Shown: in pieces, positions 8,734-17,049 of the stretch
How the letters are laid out: every line of letters starts with the position of its first letter
How positions within the stretch are numbered: the first letter of the stretch is position 1
Assembly: GCA_024232495.1 (NCBI GenBank)
Contig: JAAEPP010000205.1
Span: 1-32,249 of the forward strand
Direction of reading: 5' to 3'
DNA from: Flavobacteriaceae bacterium
Lineage (GTDB): Bacteria > Bacteroidota > Bacteroidia > Flavobacteriales > Flavobacteriaceae
DNA length: 32,249 nt
Position numbers and translations under genes: made by a program
Notes under the pieces: generated by a model
Seen by the model: only the letters and a program-made list of their open reading frames with translations
Database searches by the model: none
What the model was told of the DNA's origin: nothing

Positions 8734-9447
8734 GTGGACAAACCGGTTTTAAAATGTGCTATTGTAGATGACTCTGCCCTACAGAGGCTCTCTATAGTTA
8801 GACTAATACAAAATCATCAATCATTAAAATTAGTTGCTGAATATAATAATGCAATTGAGGCAAATTCAGATTTATCTGAAAGAGAAGTTGATTTAATTTT
8901 CTTAGACATTGAAATGCCAATACTTTCCGGGTTCGATTTGTTGGACAACCTGAGCTCTAGGCCACAAATAATATTTGTTACTGGTAAAACCAAATATGCC
9001 TTTAAAGCTTTTAATTACGATGCCATAGACTACCTCAAAAAACCAATATCTAAAGAACGTTTTTTTAATGCTGTTTATAAAGCAGTAAGCTACTTTAAAA
9101 TGAAAAATGAAGAAGGTTTTGATGATGAAGACTTTATTTTTGTAAAAAGTAATTTAAAAAAACGAAAAGTATTTTTAAGTGAATTAAAATATGTTGAAGC
9201 CTTGGGAGATTACATAAAAATTATAACTGAAAATGACTCATTAATTGTACTTTCTACAATGAAATCTTTTGAAACTGTTTTACCAAAAGAAAGGTTTTTA
9301 AGAATCCATAAGTCCTATATTGTTAATTTGAGTAAAGTTTTAAGATATAACAGTAAATTTGTAGAGATAAAACAACAACAACTCCCTTTAAGTAGAAACC
9401 GAAAACCAGAATTAGCTGAAGCCCTTAATAATTTTATTATCCATTAG
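8734..9447 (+). CDS. LytTR-family response regulator
   Basis: Two-domain transcription regulator of 237 residues. The receiver domain (about 7-125) has the acidic pair Asp12/Asp13, the phospho-acceptor Asp58 in FLDIEMP, Thr83 in FVTGKT and Lys103 in LKKP. The LytTR DNA-binding domain (about 130-235) includes LKYVEALGDYIKI and RFLRIHKSYIVNL. Such regulators usually answer to a LytS/YehU-type sensor kinase, but none is adjacent, so this one is an orphan. The start is GTG at 8734; the frame is closed by TGA at 8713-8715 and has no ATG before the receiver. Its last four bases overlap the convergent priA gene. Confidence 0.92.
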   Translation: MDKPVLKCAIVDDSALQRLSIVRLIQNHQSLKLVAEYNNAIEANSDLSEREVDLIFLDIEMPILSGFDLLDNLSSRPQIIFVTGKTKYAFKAFNYDAIDYLKKPISKERFFNAVYKAVSYFKMKNEEGFDDEDFIFVKSNLKKRKVFLSELKYVEALGDYIKIITENDSLIVLSTMKSFETVLPKERFLRIHKSYIVNLSKVLRYNSKFVEIKQQQLPLSRNRKPELAEALNNFIIH

Positions 9448-11894
9448 TAATTGTCGACATCTAAAGTCAAATGTACTCTTGAAAATTCTTTGATCGTATT
9501 AAAACTTTTTAGTATTGAATTAATATAATTTTTCGTTTTACTTAGTGATTGTTCTTTTGGAATCTTAACTAAAATATGAGTAATGAACAGGTTCCTAATT
9601 CTACCAACAGGAGGCGTTTCAGGGCCTAGTACGTTTTTATTAAGCTTTAATTTCAAGGCATTAACTAGCCATATAGAAGCTCTATCCATTTTTTGAAAAG
9701 ATCGTTCCTTTACCGTAATTTTAATCATGCGATAAAATGGTGGGTATTTAAATTGACGACGATCTTCTAATTGATGATAGTACATTTCTTCAAAATTATT
9801 TACACTAACTTGTTGAAGGATTTGGTGATATGGATTAAAGGTTTGAATAATTACTTTACCCCGCTTTTTGGTTCTTCCAGCTCTTCCTGATACCTGTTGC
9901 AATAATTGAAAACTACGCTCGTGTGCTCTAAAATCTGGAAAATTTAAAAGATTATCTGCATTCATCACTCCCACTAAACTTACATGCCGAAAATCCAAGC
10001 CCTTTGCTAACATTTGTGTTCCCACCAAAATATCAATTTCTTTTAATTCTAGCGCTTCAATAATCTTTGCATAGGCATTTTTACGTTTCATGGTATCTTG
10101 ATCCATTCTAGCAATTTGATGATCCGGAAACAGTTCTTTTAATTCTAATTCAATTTGCTCAGTTCCAAACCCTTTACTATCTAAAGTTTCACTTCCACAC
10201 GCGATGCAGGAGATCATTTTTGGGGTATGGTATCCGCAATAGTGACATCGCAATTGGTTTTTATACTGATGAAAAGTAAGACTTACATCACAATTGGGAC
10301 ATTGAGGAGAAATACCACATGTCGTACACTCAATTACAGGAGAATAACCTCTTCGATTTTGAAAAAGTATGATTTGCTCTTTATTTTTTAAAGCCTCATT
10401 TATTTCTTCTAACAATCGATCACTAAAATGGCCTTTCATTAACTTTTTACGATGCTTTTCTTTAATGTCTACTAATTCGATTTCAGGCATTAAAACATTG
10501 CCAAATCGCTTTTTTAAGCTAACCAATCCATATCGGTTATTGATTGCATTATAAAAACTCTCTAATGAGGGAGTAGCGGATCCCATAAGTAATTTAGCAG
10601 CATGAAATTTTGCCAAAACGACTGCACTATCCCTTGCATTGTATCGTGGTGATGGCGCGTACTGTTTAAAAGATGGTTCATGCTCCTCATCAACTATTAA
10701 CAAGCCTAATTTTGAAAATGGTAAAAAAAGTGAAGATCGAGCACCAATTATAATCTGAGCTTTTGATTTATTGTTTAATACATTATTCCAGACTTCTACC
10801 CTTTCGCTGATAGAATATTTGGAATGATAGACAGATATTTTTTCTCCAAAATAATTTTGTAATCTACTGATTAACTGAGTAGTAAGAGCAATCTCTGGAA
10901 GCATATAAAGAACTTGTCTTCCTTGTTTAATTGTTAAATCAATTAACTGAACATAGATTTCAGTTTTCCCACTTGATGTCACTCCGTGTAGCAAAGTAAC
11001 ATCGTTTTGATTAAAGGATTTGTTTATTTCATTAAGGGCTACTGTTTGCGATTCGCTTAAACTTTTAATTTCAGAATTTTTATCCAAATTAAACTCAACT
11101 CTATCTTTTTGAATAAAATACTCCTCTAAAATTTCTTTTTTAATTAAACTATTAATTACTGCCGAATTAGAATTACTCTTTTTTTGGAGTAATACCGATT
11201 CAATTGCTTTTTTTTCTTGACTTGAAAGCGCAAATAAGGTCATTAATACCTTTCTTTGTTTTGGAGCTCTTGTTAAGGTATCTAAAAGATTTTTTAAATT
11301 TTCTTCCGAAGTATAGCGAGATGATAACTTTATAAATCGTTTTATTTTAGGTCGATATTTTTCGTAAACCTCCTCTTGTATTGCGATACATTTTTTTTTA
11401 ATTAAATTATTTAGGACCCCCATAACATTTTTTCTGTCCAAAATGGATCGAATATCGTTAATGTGCAATGATGGTTGGCTCTGTAGTGCTTCAAATACTA
11501 AAAACTCTAGGTCGTTCAATTCAGAATAATCAATGTTCACATTGCTATTTAATGTAATGATTGTTTCACTCTCTAACAAAAAACCATTGGGTAATGCTGC
11601 TTTTAAAACCTCTCCCAAAGTGCATAAATAATAGGAAGCCATCCATTGCCAATGTTTAATTTGGAATTCATTAATAATTGGAAATTCATCTAATATTTGG
11701 TCAATTGATTTAGTTTCATAGCCCTGTGGTGCAAGCTGGTGAACTTTTAATACGATACCGGTATATATTTTAGATTTTCCAAAAGGGACTGCTACTCGCA
11801 TTCCGGTCTTCAAGAATATAGCCTCATCCTTATTTACTTCGTAAGTAAAAGTTTGTTTTAAGGGAATAGGTAAAATGACATCTATATAATACAC
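9444..11894 (-). CDS. priA: Primosomal protein N-prime (PriA replication-restart helicase)
   Basis: Superfamily 2 DNA helicase of 816 residues that recognises stalled forks and reloads the replisome. An N-terminal 3-prime-DNA-binding domain (MYYIDVILPIPL...) precedes the Walker A GVTSSGKT (304-311), the Walker B DEEH box (402-405), a zinc-binding region with eight cysteines (523, 526, 532, 535, 550, 553, 563, 566) and the late helicase motifs VGTQMLAKGLDF and QQVSGRAGR. All key residues are present. It overlaps the convergent response-regulator gene by four bases (9444-9447) and lies three bases after the YihY-type gene, so it is probably the third gene of a nadC-yihY-priA transcription unit. 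Confidence 0.97.
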   Translation of the reverse strand: MYYIDVILPIPLKQTFTYEVNKDEAIFLKTGMRVAVPFGKSKIYTGIVLKVHQLAPQGYETKSIDQILDEFPIINEFQIKHWQWMASYYLCTLGEVLKAALPNGFLLESETIITLNSNVNIDYSELNDLEFLVFEALQSQPSLHINDIRSILDRKNVMGVLNNLIKKKCIAIQEEVYEKYRPKIKRFIKLSSRYTSEENLKNLLDTLTRAPKQRKVLMTLFALSSQEKKAIESVLLQKKSNSNSAVINSLIKKEILEEYFIQKDRVEFNLDKNSEIKSLSESQTVALNEINKSFNQNDVTLLHGVTSSGKTEIYVQLIDLTIKQGRQVLYMLPEIALTTQLISRLQNYFGEKISVYHSKYSISERVEVWNNVLNNKSKAQIIIGARSSLFLPFSKLGLLIVDEEHEPSFKQYAPSPRYNARDSAVVLAKFHAAKLLMGSATPSLESFYNAINNRYGLVSLKKRFGNVLMPEIELVDIKEKHRKKLMKGHFSDRLLEEINEALKNKEQIILFQNRRGYSPVIECTTCGISPQCPNCDVSLTFHQYKNQLRCHYCGYHTPKMISCIACGSETLDSKGFGTEQIELELKELFPDHQIARMDQDTMKRKNAYAKIIEALELKEIDILVGTQMLAKGLDFRHVSLVGVMNADNLLNFPDFRAHERSFQLLQQVSGRAGRTKKRGKVIIQTFNPYHQILQQVSVNNFEEMYYHQLEDRRQFKYPPFYRMIKITVKERSFQKMDRASIWLVNALKLKLNKNVLGPETPPVGRIRNLFITHILVKIPKEQSLSKTKNYINSILKSFNTIKEFSRVHLTLDVDNY

Positions 11895-11897
11895 AGA

Positions 11898-12809
11898 TTA
11901 TTTTTTTTGGCGAAGGGTTTTTAGTGTTGCATTTAATTCGAAACCCAATAGTAATAAATTAGAATTAATCCAGATATAAAGCATTAAAATTAACAATGCC
12001 CCTATCGAACCATAAAGCTCATTATAATTAGAAAAATTAGTTATATAGAGACCAAACAAATAGGTAGTTAAAGCGAATAAAATAGTAGTGATTAAAGCAC
12101 CAATAGAGAAGAATTTGATACTTTTACCTTCTTTTATTCCAAAGTAATTTAATGTAGCTACTACAAAGTAAATTAAAGTCATCAAAATCATATATCGAAT
12201 CAACTCTACCCAAAAAACTCCGTTACTAAGCACTTGATCATTATTTAATTCCCAAATAAAATTTTCAGTATAAACAATCAAAGTAATAGCAAAAAGAAGA
12301 AGAATTGCTAAAAAAACAGAAACCATTAATGCAGCAATATATTGTTTAAAAAAAGATCTGTTTATCGTAATATGGTAAGAATATTCAAAAGAACTAAATA
12401 TAGCATTAACGCCATTTGCCATTAAAAATATAGTAAGTAAAAAAACAAATGACAATAAGCCTCCTCGAGGGTTACCCATTATATCTAATATTACAGGCAT
12501 AAAAAAACTAGCAGTATCTTTAGGTAAGATGTCTTGTACGAAATCAACTAAATTCTGAGGCTCAATGGGTAAATATGGTATTAGGTTTAGCAGAAAAAGT
12601 AGAAAGGGAAAGAGGGCCATAAAAAAACTAAATGCAATAGATCCTGCCCTAGAAGAAAAAGTCCCCTCTATTATTCCGATAAAATATGTTTTTATCAGAT
12701 CATACATAGACAATCCATTGAATCCTGGCAATTTTATTTTACTCGGAACTGTTATTAAAAAACGAAGTCCAGGAGTTTTTAAAATAAACTTTTCAAGATC
12801 GTTGCTCAT
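11898..12809 (-). CDS. YihY/BrkB-family inner-membrane protein
   Basis: Membrane protein of 303 residues with about six hydrophobic helices, and the family hallmark FSSRAGSIAFSFFMALFPFLLFLLNLIPYLP near the first helix. The family was once called ribonuclease BN, a name now known to be wrong; its molecular role is unknown. An upstream in-frame ATG at 12839 would add ten residues, but I prefer the ATG at 12807-12809 because it forms an ATGA overlap with the nadC stop codon (12806-12808), the usual sign of translational coupling. It is followed after three bases by priA. Confidence 0.88.
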   Translation of the reverse strand: MSNDLEKFILKTPGLRFLITVPSKIKLPGFNGLSMYDLIKTYFIGIIEGTFSSRAGSIAFSFFMALFPFLLFLLNLIPYLPIEPQNLVDFVQDILPKDTASFFMPVILDIMGNPRGGLLSFVFLLTIFLMANGVNAIFSSFEYSYHITINRSFFKQYIAALMVSVFLAILLLFAITLIVYTENFIWELNNDQVLSNGVFWVELIRYMILMTLIYFVVATLNYFGIKEGKSIKFFSIGALITTILFALTTYLFGLYITNFSNYNELYGSIGALLILMLYIWINSNLLLLGFELNATLKTLRQKK

Positions 12810-13663
12810 ATCGCTTTTAGGCTTAAATCCATATTGCAAACAGAATGTGTTATTGCTCCACTAGAAATATAATCTACTCCACATTCAGCATAGTTCTTTA
12901 AAGTTTCAAGAGTAATTCCTCCACTGGATTCAGTAAAACACTTATCTCCTATTAATGAAACAGCTTTTCTGGTGTCTTTATAATTAAAATTATCAATTAA
13001 AATTCTATACACATTATCAGATTTGAGTATTTCCTTAATTTCCTCCAAATTTCTGGCCTCAACGATAATTTTTAAGTCCAAATGATTTTCTAATAAATAT
13101 TGTTTTGTTTTAGCAATTGCCTTTGTAATTCCACCACAAAAATCTATGTGGTTATCTTTTAACATGATCATATCATAAAGAGCAAAACGATGATTTTTAC
13201 CTCCACCAATTTTTACAGCCCATTTTTCAAGAGCCCTTATTCCTGGGGTTGTTTTTCGAGTATCTAGTATTTTTGTTGAAGTTCCCTCTAATATATCTAC
13301 AAATTTTTTAGTTTTTGTCGAAATAGCACTCATTCGTTGCATTGCATTTAAAATCAATCGCTCAGATTTTAAAATAGACTGTGAATTTCCAGAAACATAA
13401 AAACAGATATCACCTGGTTTCACCCAGCTCCCATCTTCAATTAAAACGTCTATTTTTAAACCAGGATCTACGTAGTTAAAAACACGCTTAGCAAATTCAA
13501 CTCCAGAAATTACCCCATCTTCTTTTACCAATAACTTGGCTTTACCAGCTGCATCATAAGGTATACACGCCAAGGAACTGTGATCTCCAGCGCCTACATC
13601 TTCACGAATAGCATTGGCAATTATGAGATCTATTTCTTTATTAAATTGGGAGGTAGATATCAT
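12806..13663 (-). CDS. nadC: Nicotinate-nucleotide pyrophosphorylase (carboxylating)
   Basis: Quinolinate phosphoribosyltransferase of 285 residues that makes nicotinate mononucleotide, CO2 and pyrophosphate from quinolinate and PRPP in de novo NAD synthesis. Visible family segments are REDVGAGDHSS near the N-terminus, LNAMQRMSAISTKT, LDTRKTTPGIRALEKWAVKIGGG, the LKDNHI strand and the C-terminal ESSGGITLETLKNYAECGVDYISSG that shapes the phosphate site. It leads the unit nadC-yihY-priA. A TATTTTTG element at 13679-13686 on the same strand is a likely -7 box. Confidence 0.97.
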   Translation of the reverse strand: MISTSQFNKEIDLIIANAIREDVGAGDHSSLACIPYDAAGKAKLLVKEDGVISGVEFAKRVFNYVDPGLKIDVLIEDGSWVKPGDICFYVSGNSQSILKSERLILNAMQRMSAISTKTKKFVDILEGTSTKILDTRKTTPGIRALEKWAVKIGGGKNHRFALYDMIMLKDNHIDFCGGITKAIAKTKQYLLENHLDLKIIVEARNLEEIKEILKSDNVYRILIDNFNYKDTRKAVSLIGDKCFTESSGGITLETLKNYAECGVDYISSGAITHSVCNMDLSLKAI

Positions 13664-13678
13664 AAATTAGGTTTTTAA

Positions 13679-13686
13679 CAAAAATA
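13679..13686 (-). promoter_or_regulatory. Probable -7 promoter element of nadC
   Basis: On the minus strand the sequence is TATTTTTG, a perfect TAnnTTTG match, 15 bases before the nadC ATG, which would give a very short leader. I see no TTTG -33 element at the expected distance, so the call rests on the -7 box alone. Confidence 0.35.
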
Positions 13687-13744
13687 AGAAATTAGCATTA
13701 AGCAATATAAAAGATATTGTTTTATTAAGTTACCAAATTCTTTA

Positions 13745-13752
13745 TATTTTTG
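13745..13752 (+). promoter_or_regulatory. Probable -7 promoter element of rlmH
   Basis: TATTTTTG is a perfect TAnnTTTG match, 36 bases before the rlmH start. The nearest upstream TTG (13717-13719) is 25 bases away, longer than usual, so the -33 element is uncertain. With the nadC box it would make a divergent promoter pair. Confidence 0.35.
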
Positions 13753-13788
13753 AAAACACTAACAATTCGTAATTAATAACTGTAAAAA

Positions 13789-14262
13789 TTGAAAATAAAA
13801 CTATTAACTATTGGTAAAACAGACTCTAGACCGCTGCAGCAATTGATTGATGAATATTGTAAACGTCTCGGATTTTACATTCCTTTTAGTATGGATATAA
13901 TTCCTGATATCAAAAACACAAAAAATTTAACTACTAAACAACAAAAAATAGCTGAAGGAAAAGAATTGTTAAAAAAAATTGAAAAATCTGATGCAGTTAT
14001 TTTACTCGATGAAAATGGAAAACTTTATAACTCAATTCAATTTTCAGCATTTCTTCAAAAAAAGATGAACAGTGGTCTAAAAAAAATAGTTTTTGTAATT
14101 GGAGGACCCTATGGTTTTAGTGACGATGTATATAACCGTTGCAATGAGAAGGTCTCTTTATCGCCCATGACTTTTTCACACCAAATGGTACGTTTATTTT
14201 TCACAGAACAATTGTACAGAAGTTTTACTATTCTTAGAAACGAACCCTACCATCATCATTAA
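13789..14262 (+). CDS. rlmH: 23S rRNA (pseudouridine-1915-N3)-methyltransferase
   Basis: SPOUT-class methyltransferase of 157 residues, the usual length, which methylates pseudouridine 1915 in helix 69 of 23S rRNA on the assembled ribosome. The opening MKIKLLTIGKTD, the SAM-binding knot segment FVIGGPYGFSDDVY, the LSPMTFSHQMVRLFFTEQLYRSF region and the end NEPYHHH are all diagnostic. The start is TTG at 13789-13791, which gives the conserved N-terminus exactly; no ATG is available upstream in frame before the gene. It is convergent with the secreted hydrolase gene, 22 bases apart. Confidence 0.96.
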   Translation: MKIKLLTIGKTDSRPLQQLIDEYCKRLGFYIPFSMDIIPDIKNTKNLTTKQQKIAEGKELLKKIEKSDAVILLDENGKLYNSIQFSAFLQKKMNSGLKKIVFVIGGPYGFSDDVYNRCNEKVSLSPMTFSHQMVRLFFTEQLYRSFTILRNEPYHHH

Positions 14263-14284
14263 ATATCTCGTTATTCCCACAAGT

Positions 14285-15871
14285 TTATTTAACTATAAAT
14301 TTGGTTCGGAAAAAATGATTGTTATTGTTAATGATTAAGATATAAATTCCTGAATTTAAGTAATGGTTAAAACTAAGGATGTCGCTTGGATTAAAAATAT
14401 TTTCTGCTAATACAAGTTGACCAGAAGTGTTGTAGGCCAAAACTTCTAAATTTGAATAATTATTATTAGGCCCTAATCTTATAATTAACTTTTCATTTAC
14501 AGGGTTTTCCACAAGATAAAAATTACCATGTGCTGTTTCTTCTGTACTTAATGGCCCTTCTCGAATTTCTGATAATGCAAAGGCTACGTTTTGCTCAGTT
14601 AACTGAACATGAAATTCATTTACATCAGGAATATGAGCATTTACAAAAGGAGAGTTATCTATATTTGGAGAAACATACCAATCATTTTCATTTTCAATGG
14701 CCATAGCACTCACGCTAGGTATAAATGAATACTCGCTTTGTTCTAAATTTTCAAAGAATTCAATGATAATTGGGTCGTCTACTTCACCTAGACCGGAGGC
14801 TATATCACTTTTTCCACCTGGAGAGGAGTCTACTCCATCAGAGAAAGAAAAAGACTCAGCATCTGCTCCAAAAGAAGCAATTGGAATTCCTGCTAAAAAA
14901 GTTGAAAAATTAGTTACGTTAATAAATTCTCCTGCTTCAGGAGTAAAATTAATTTTAATATCGGCAGTTATGGTGGCTCCTAGATCTAATGTAGTATTGA
15001 TCATTTCCATTCCTGGATTGCCTATAGTAGTCCCTAGACCACTTCCGTTAATCATACTAACATTGCGCACATTAGTTGGAAATCCTAAATCGTTCAACTC
15101 TGTTTGAAATGCATCTCTAAAATTTGGCGCTCCAACAGGCAGTAATAAATTAGAATCCTGCTCAAAATCTGAACCTGATAATAAATGACCTGTATAATGG
15201 TCCACTAACATTTCTTTAGCAGCAGGACTATTTAAAACATTATCAACAACCAATTGAGCTTGGTCGTTATCCAACTGCTTTGCAAAATAATTTATTAGAT
15301 ACTGAAAACCAATTGGAATATTAGCTCCAAGATGAGGGGAATCAAAAGAAATATAAAGTCGAGTTTCGTGCGGTATACTATTTTCTTCCATATAAGCTAG
15401 GCCATATCGACTTATTAATCCGCCCATACTAGGTCCAATAATAACCAATTCTTCACTACCGACTTTTTCTGAGTTAATAAAATTAATTAATTCGACAAAC
15501 ACCATTGCATTGCGTTGGATATAATCCGCACCACCATCTATATCCTTGCCGTCGGTGGTGTATAAAGGTGCATTTAAAGCAACTAAATCATAACCTTCAT
15601 CTCTCAAAATATCAGCTAAATTTTGCCCACCAATATCTAAACTGGTGTAAAGCATTGATAAATCTCTAGTATCTCCAGGATCAAAACCATCAACCAAGAT
15701 AATAGGCTTATCTAATACACCATCAATGTTGTCCAAAAAGATTTCATATTCTCCTTGCCCAAAATAAGCCTGTGATTCGTCATAACCTTGATAAGAGATT
15801 GTTGCTGTAATAATTTGAGCAGATAAATAACTACAAAATAAAAAGAATACTGCTAGTGTAAAGTTTTTCAT
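14285..15871 (-). CDS. Secreted alpha/beta hydrolase with type IX secretion sorting domain
   Basis: Protein of 528 residues with a signal peptide (1-19, ending YLSAQ). The N-terminal half is a lipase-like alpha/beta hydrolase: IILVDGFDPGD strand, then the nucleophile elbow GPSMGG with Ser148 followed by LISRYGLAYME, and YISFDSPHLGANIPIG. The last 80 or so residues (from about NFYLVENPVNEKLIIRL) are a Por/type A C-terminal sorting domain, which sends proteins through the type IX system to the cell surface or the medium. The substrate is not evident; a lipid or other ester is most likely. It is a single-gene unit convergent with rlmH. Confidence 0.82.
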   Translation of the reverse strand: MKNFTLAVFFLFCSYLSAQIITATISYQGYDESQAYFGQGEYEIFLDNIDGVLDKPIILVDGFDPGDTRDLSMLYTSLDIGGQNLADILRDEGYDLVALNAPLYTTDGKDIDGGADYIQRNAMVFVELINFINSEKVGSEELVIIGPSMGGLISRYGLAYMEENSIPHETRLYISFDSPHLGANIPIGFQYLINYFAKQLDNDQAQLVVDNVLNSPAAKEMLVDHYTGHLLSGSDFEQDSNLLLPVGAPNFRDAFQTELNDLGFPTNVRNVSMINGSGLGTTIGNPGMEMINTTLDLGATITADIKINFTPEAGEFINVTNFSTFLAGIPIASFGADAESFSFSDGVDSSPGGKSDIASGLGEVDDPIIIEFFENLEQSEYSFIPSVSAMAIENENDWYVSPNIDNSPFVNAHIPDVNEFHVQLTEQNVAFALSEIREGPLSTEETAHGNFYLVENPVNEKLIIRLGPNNNYSNLEVLAYNTSGQLVLAENIFNPSDILSFNHYLNSGIYILIINNNNHFFRTKFIVK

Positions 15872-15964
15872 TTATATGATTTTGAGAGTTTTTTTCACAA
15901 TATACATGATTTTGTTTAGCTGATAAATTTTTAAAAATTAATTATTAGGAACACAATCCAGTTT

Positions 15965-16345
15965 TTAATTTAAAGATTTACGACAATCGTATTTTATCAC
16001 TGCCAGTACCGTCAGCAAAAATGGCAATGTTGAAATCAATATTTTCAAATTATAAGAAAAGATCCCAATAAAAAACATAAATCCTAATAATAAACTTAAA
16101 CTTACTATTCCAATGTAGGTCAAATATCTATGTGGTTTTTTTAAAAATATTGTAAAAAACAAAATTATTTGACCAAAAAGGGGAATAAGAATAAAGGGAT
16201 GAAGGACAGATTCTACAGTTGTAAAAATATTTTTTAGCACCAAATATTCAACTTCAAATAAAAATGAAGTATTGTCTTGTCCCCACTCTAAATAACCAAA
16301 CAGCGAAGTAATAATTAAAATTATATTTAATAGTTTACTTTTCAT
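15965..16345 (-). CDS. Small membrane protein of unknown function
   Basis: Hydrophobic protein of 126 residues with three to four predicted helices (about 5-20, 48-68, 75-97 and 100-117) and a basic C-terminus (KYDCRKSLN). The short segment FGYLEWGQDNTSFLFEVEY after the first helix is polar and would lie outside or in the membrane interface. I recognise no catalytic motif. It lies 66 bases after the acetyltransferase-like gene on the same strand and could be a last member of the formate dehydrogenase transcript, but nothing ties it to that function. Confidence 0.65.
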   Translation of the reverse strand: MKSKLLNIILIITSLFGYLEWGQDNTSFLFEVEYLVLKNIFTTVESVLHPFILIPLFGQIILFFTIFLKKPHRYLTYIGIVSLSLLLGFMFFIGIFSYNLKILISTLPFLLTVLAVIKYDCRKSLN

Positions 16346-16411
16346 TATGTAGAATTTTAGATGGATCCTAATAAAAAATCATTAGCAACTTATCGCTTTT
16401 AGATCTTTAAA

Positions 16412-17044
16412 TTAAAAATTTTCGTCCATAAGATTCTGAAAATATTCAAGGTATTTAGCAACATGAAAGCCATCTACCAAGCCATGATGTACATAAATAG
16501 CTACATTCATTAGTTGATGCTCATCTCTAGTAAACATTTTTCCAAACGTAATTTTAGGAGCACTTTCATCAAATTTAAATTTTCTTGCATGGGTCAATCC
16601 AGAAAAAGCATGCCAAGGTATGGATGAATAATGAACTACATCTTTTCTAGTATCGCCTTCTTTAAGTCTTATACCTGAAGAATTTTTAACCTTGTTAATT
16701 TCAGCTTGTAACCCTTTATCAAAAATATTAAAATCTTGATCAAAAGGCGTAAAGGTAAAAGCAAACGTACCGTCAACTCTTCCAATGGTAGTCGCTGGAT
16801 GAATCTGGTCATAAATAACAATTTGATTGCCAATGATTCGGTATCTCATTTCTTCAATAAGATTGACTGCACAAATAGATTTATGAAGATAATACGCAAA
16901 AAATGACTGATTTCTTGACTTGGATAACTGATAAGCCTTGGTACAATTAATTTCAGAAACAATACCAAAATAAGGTTCCTCGTACTTAGAAAAAAAATCG
17001 AAATGTTCTTTCCGTTTCCAAGATGACTGATCTAAAACATTCAT
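16412..17044 (-). CDS. Chloramphenicol-acetyltransferase-like acyltransferase
   Basis: Protein of 210 residues with the full-length CAT fold: opening MNVLDQSSWKRKEHFDFF, the FGIVSEINCTKAY segment, and the catalytic motif HHGLVDGFHVAKYL near the C-terminus, where His187 is the expected base and Asp191 the structural partner. CAT enzymes are acetyl-CoA-dependent trimers. Many chromosomal relatives do not act on chloramphenicol, so resistance should not be assumed. A TTG at 17053 would extend it by three residues and overlap the formate dehydrogenase stop, but I chose the ATG at 17042-17044, which gives the usual family N-terminus five bases after that stop. The close spacing suggests co-expression with the fdh genes. 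Confidence 0.88.
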   Translation of the reverse strand: MNVLDQSSWKRKEHFDFFSKYEEPYFGIVSEINCTKAYQLSKSRNQSFFAYYLHKSICAVNLIEEMRYRIIGNQIVIYDQIHPATTIGRVDGTFAFTFTPFDQDFNIFDKGLQAEINKVKNSSGIRLKEGDTRKDVVHYSSIPWHAFSGLTHARKFKFDESAPKITFGKMFTRDEHQLMNVAIYVHHGLVDGFHVAKYLEYFQNLMDENF

Positions 17045-17049
17045 CGTGC

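Noticed and set aside
11898-12839. Longer start for the YihY-type protein at 12839
   Set aside because: It would overlap nadC by 34 bases; the ATG at 12809 forms an ATGA coupling with the nadC stop.
16412-17044. Calling the CAT-like gene a chloramphenicol resistance gene
   Set aside because: The fold and HHxxxDG motif are present, but many chromosomal relatives do not confer resistance and the operon context is metabolic.
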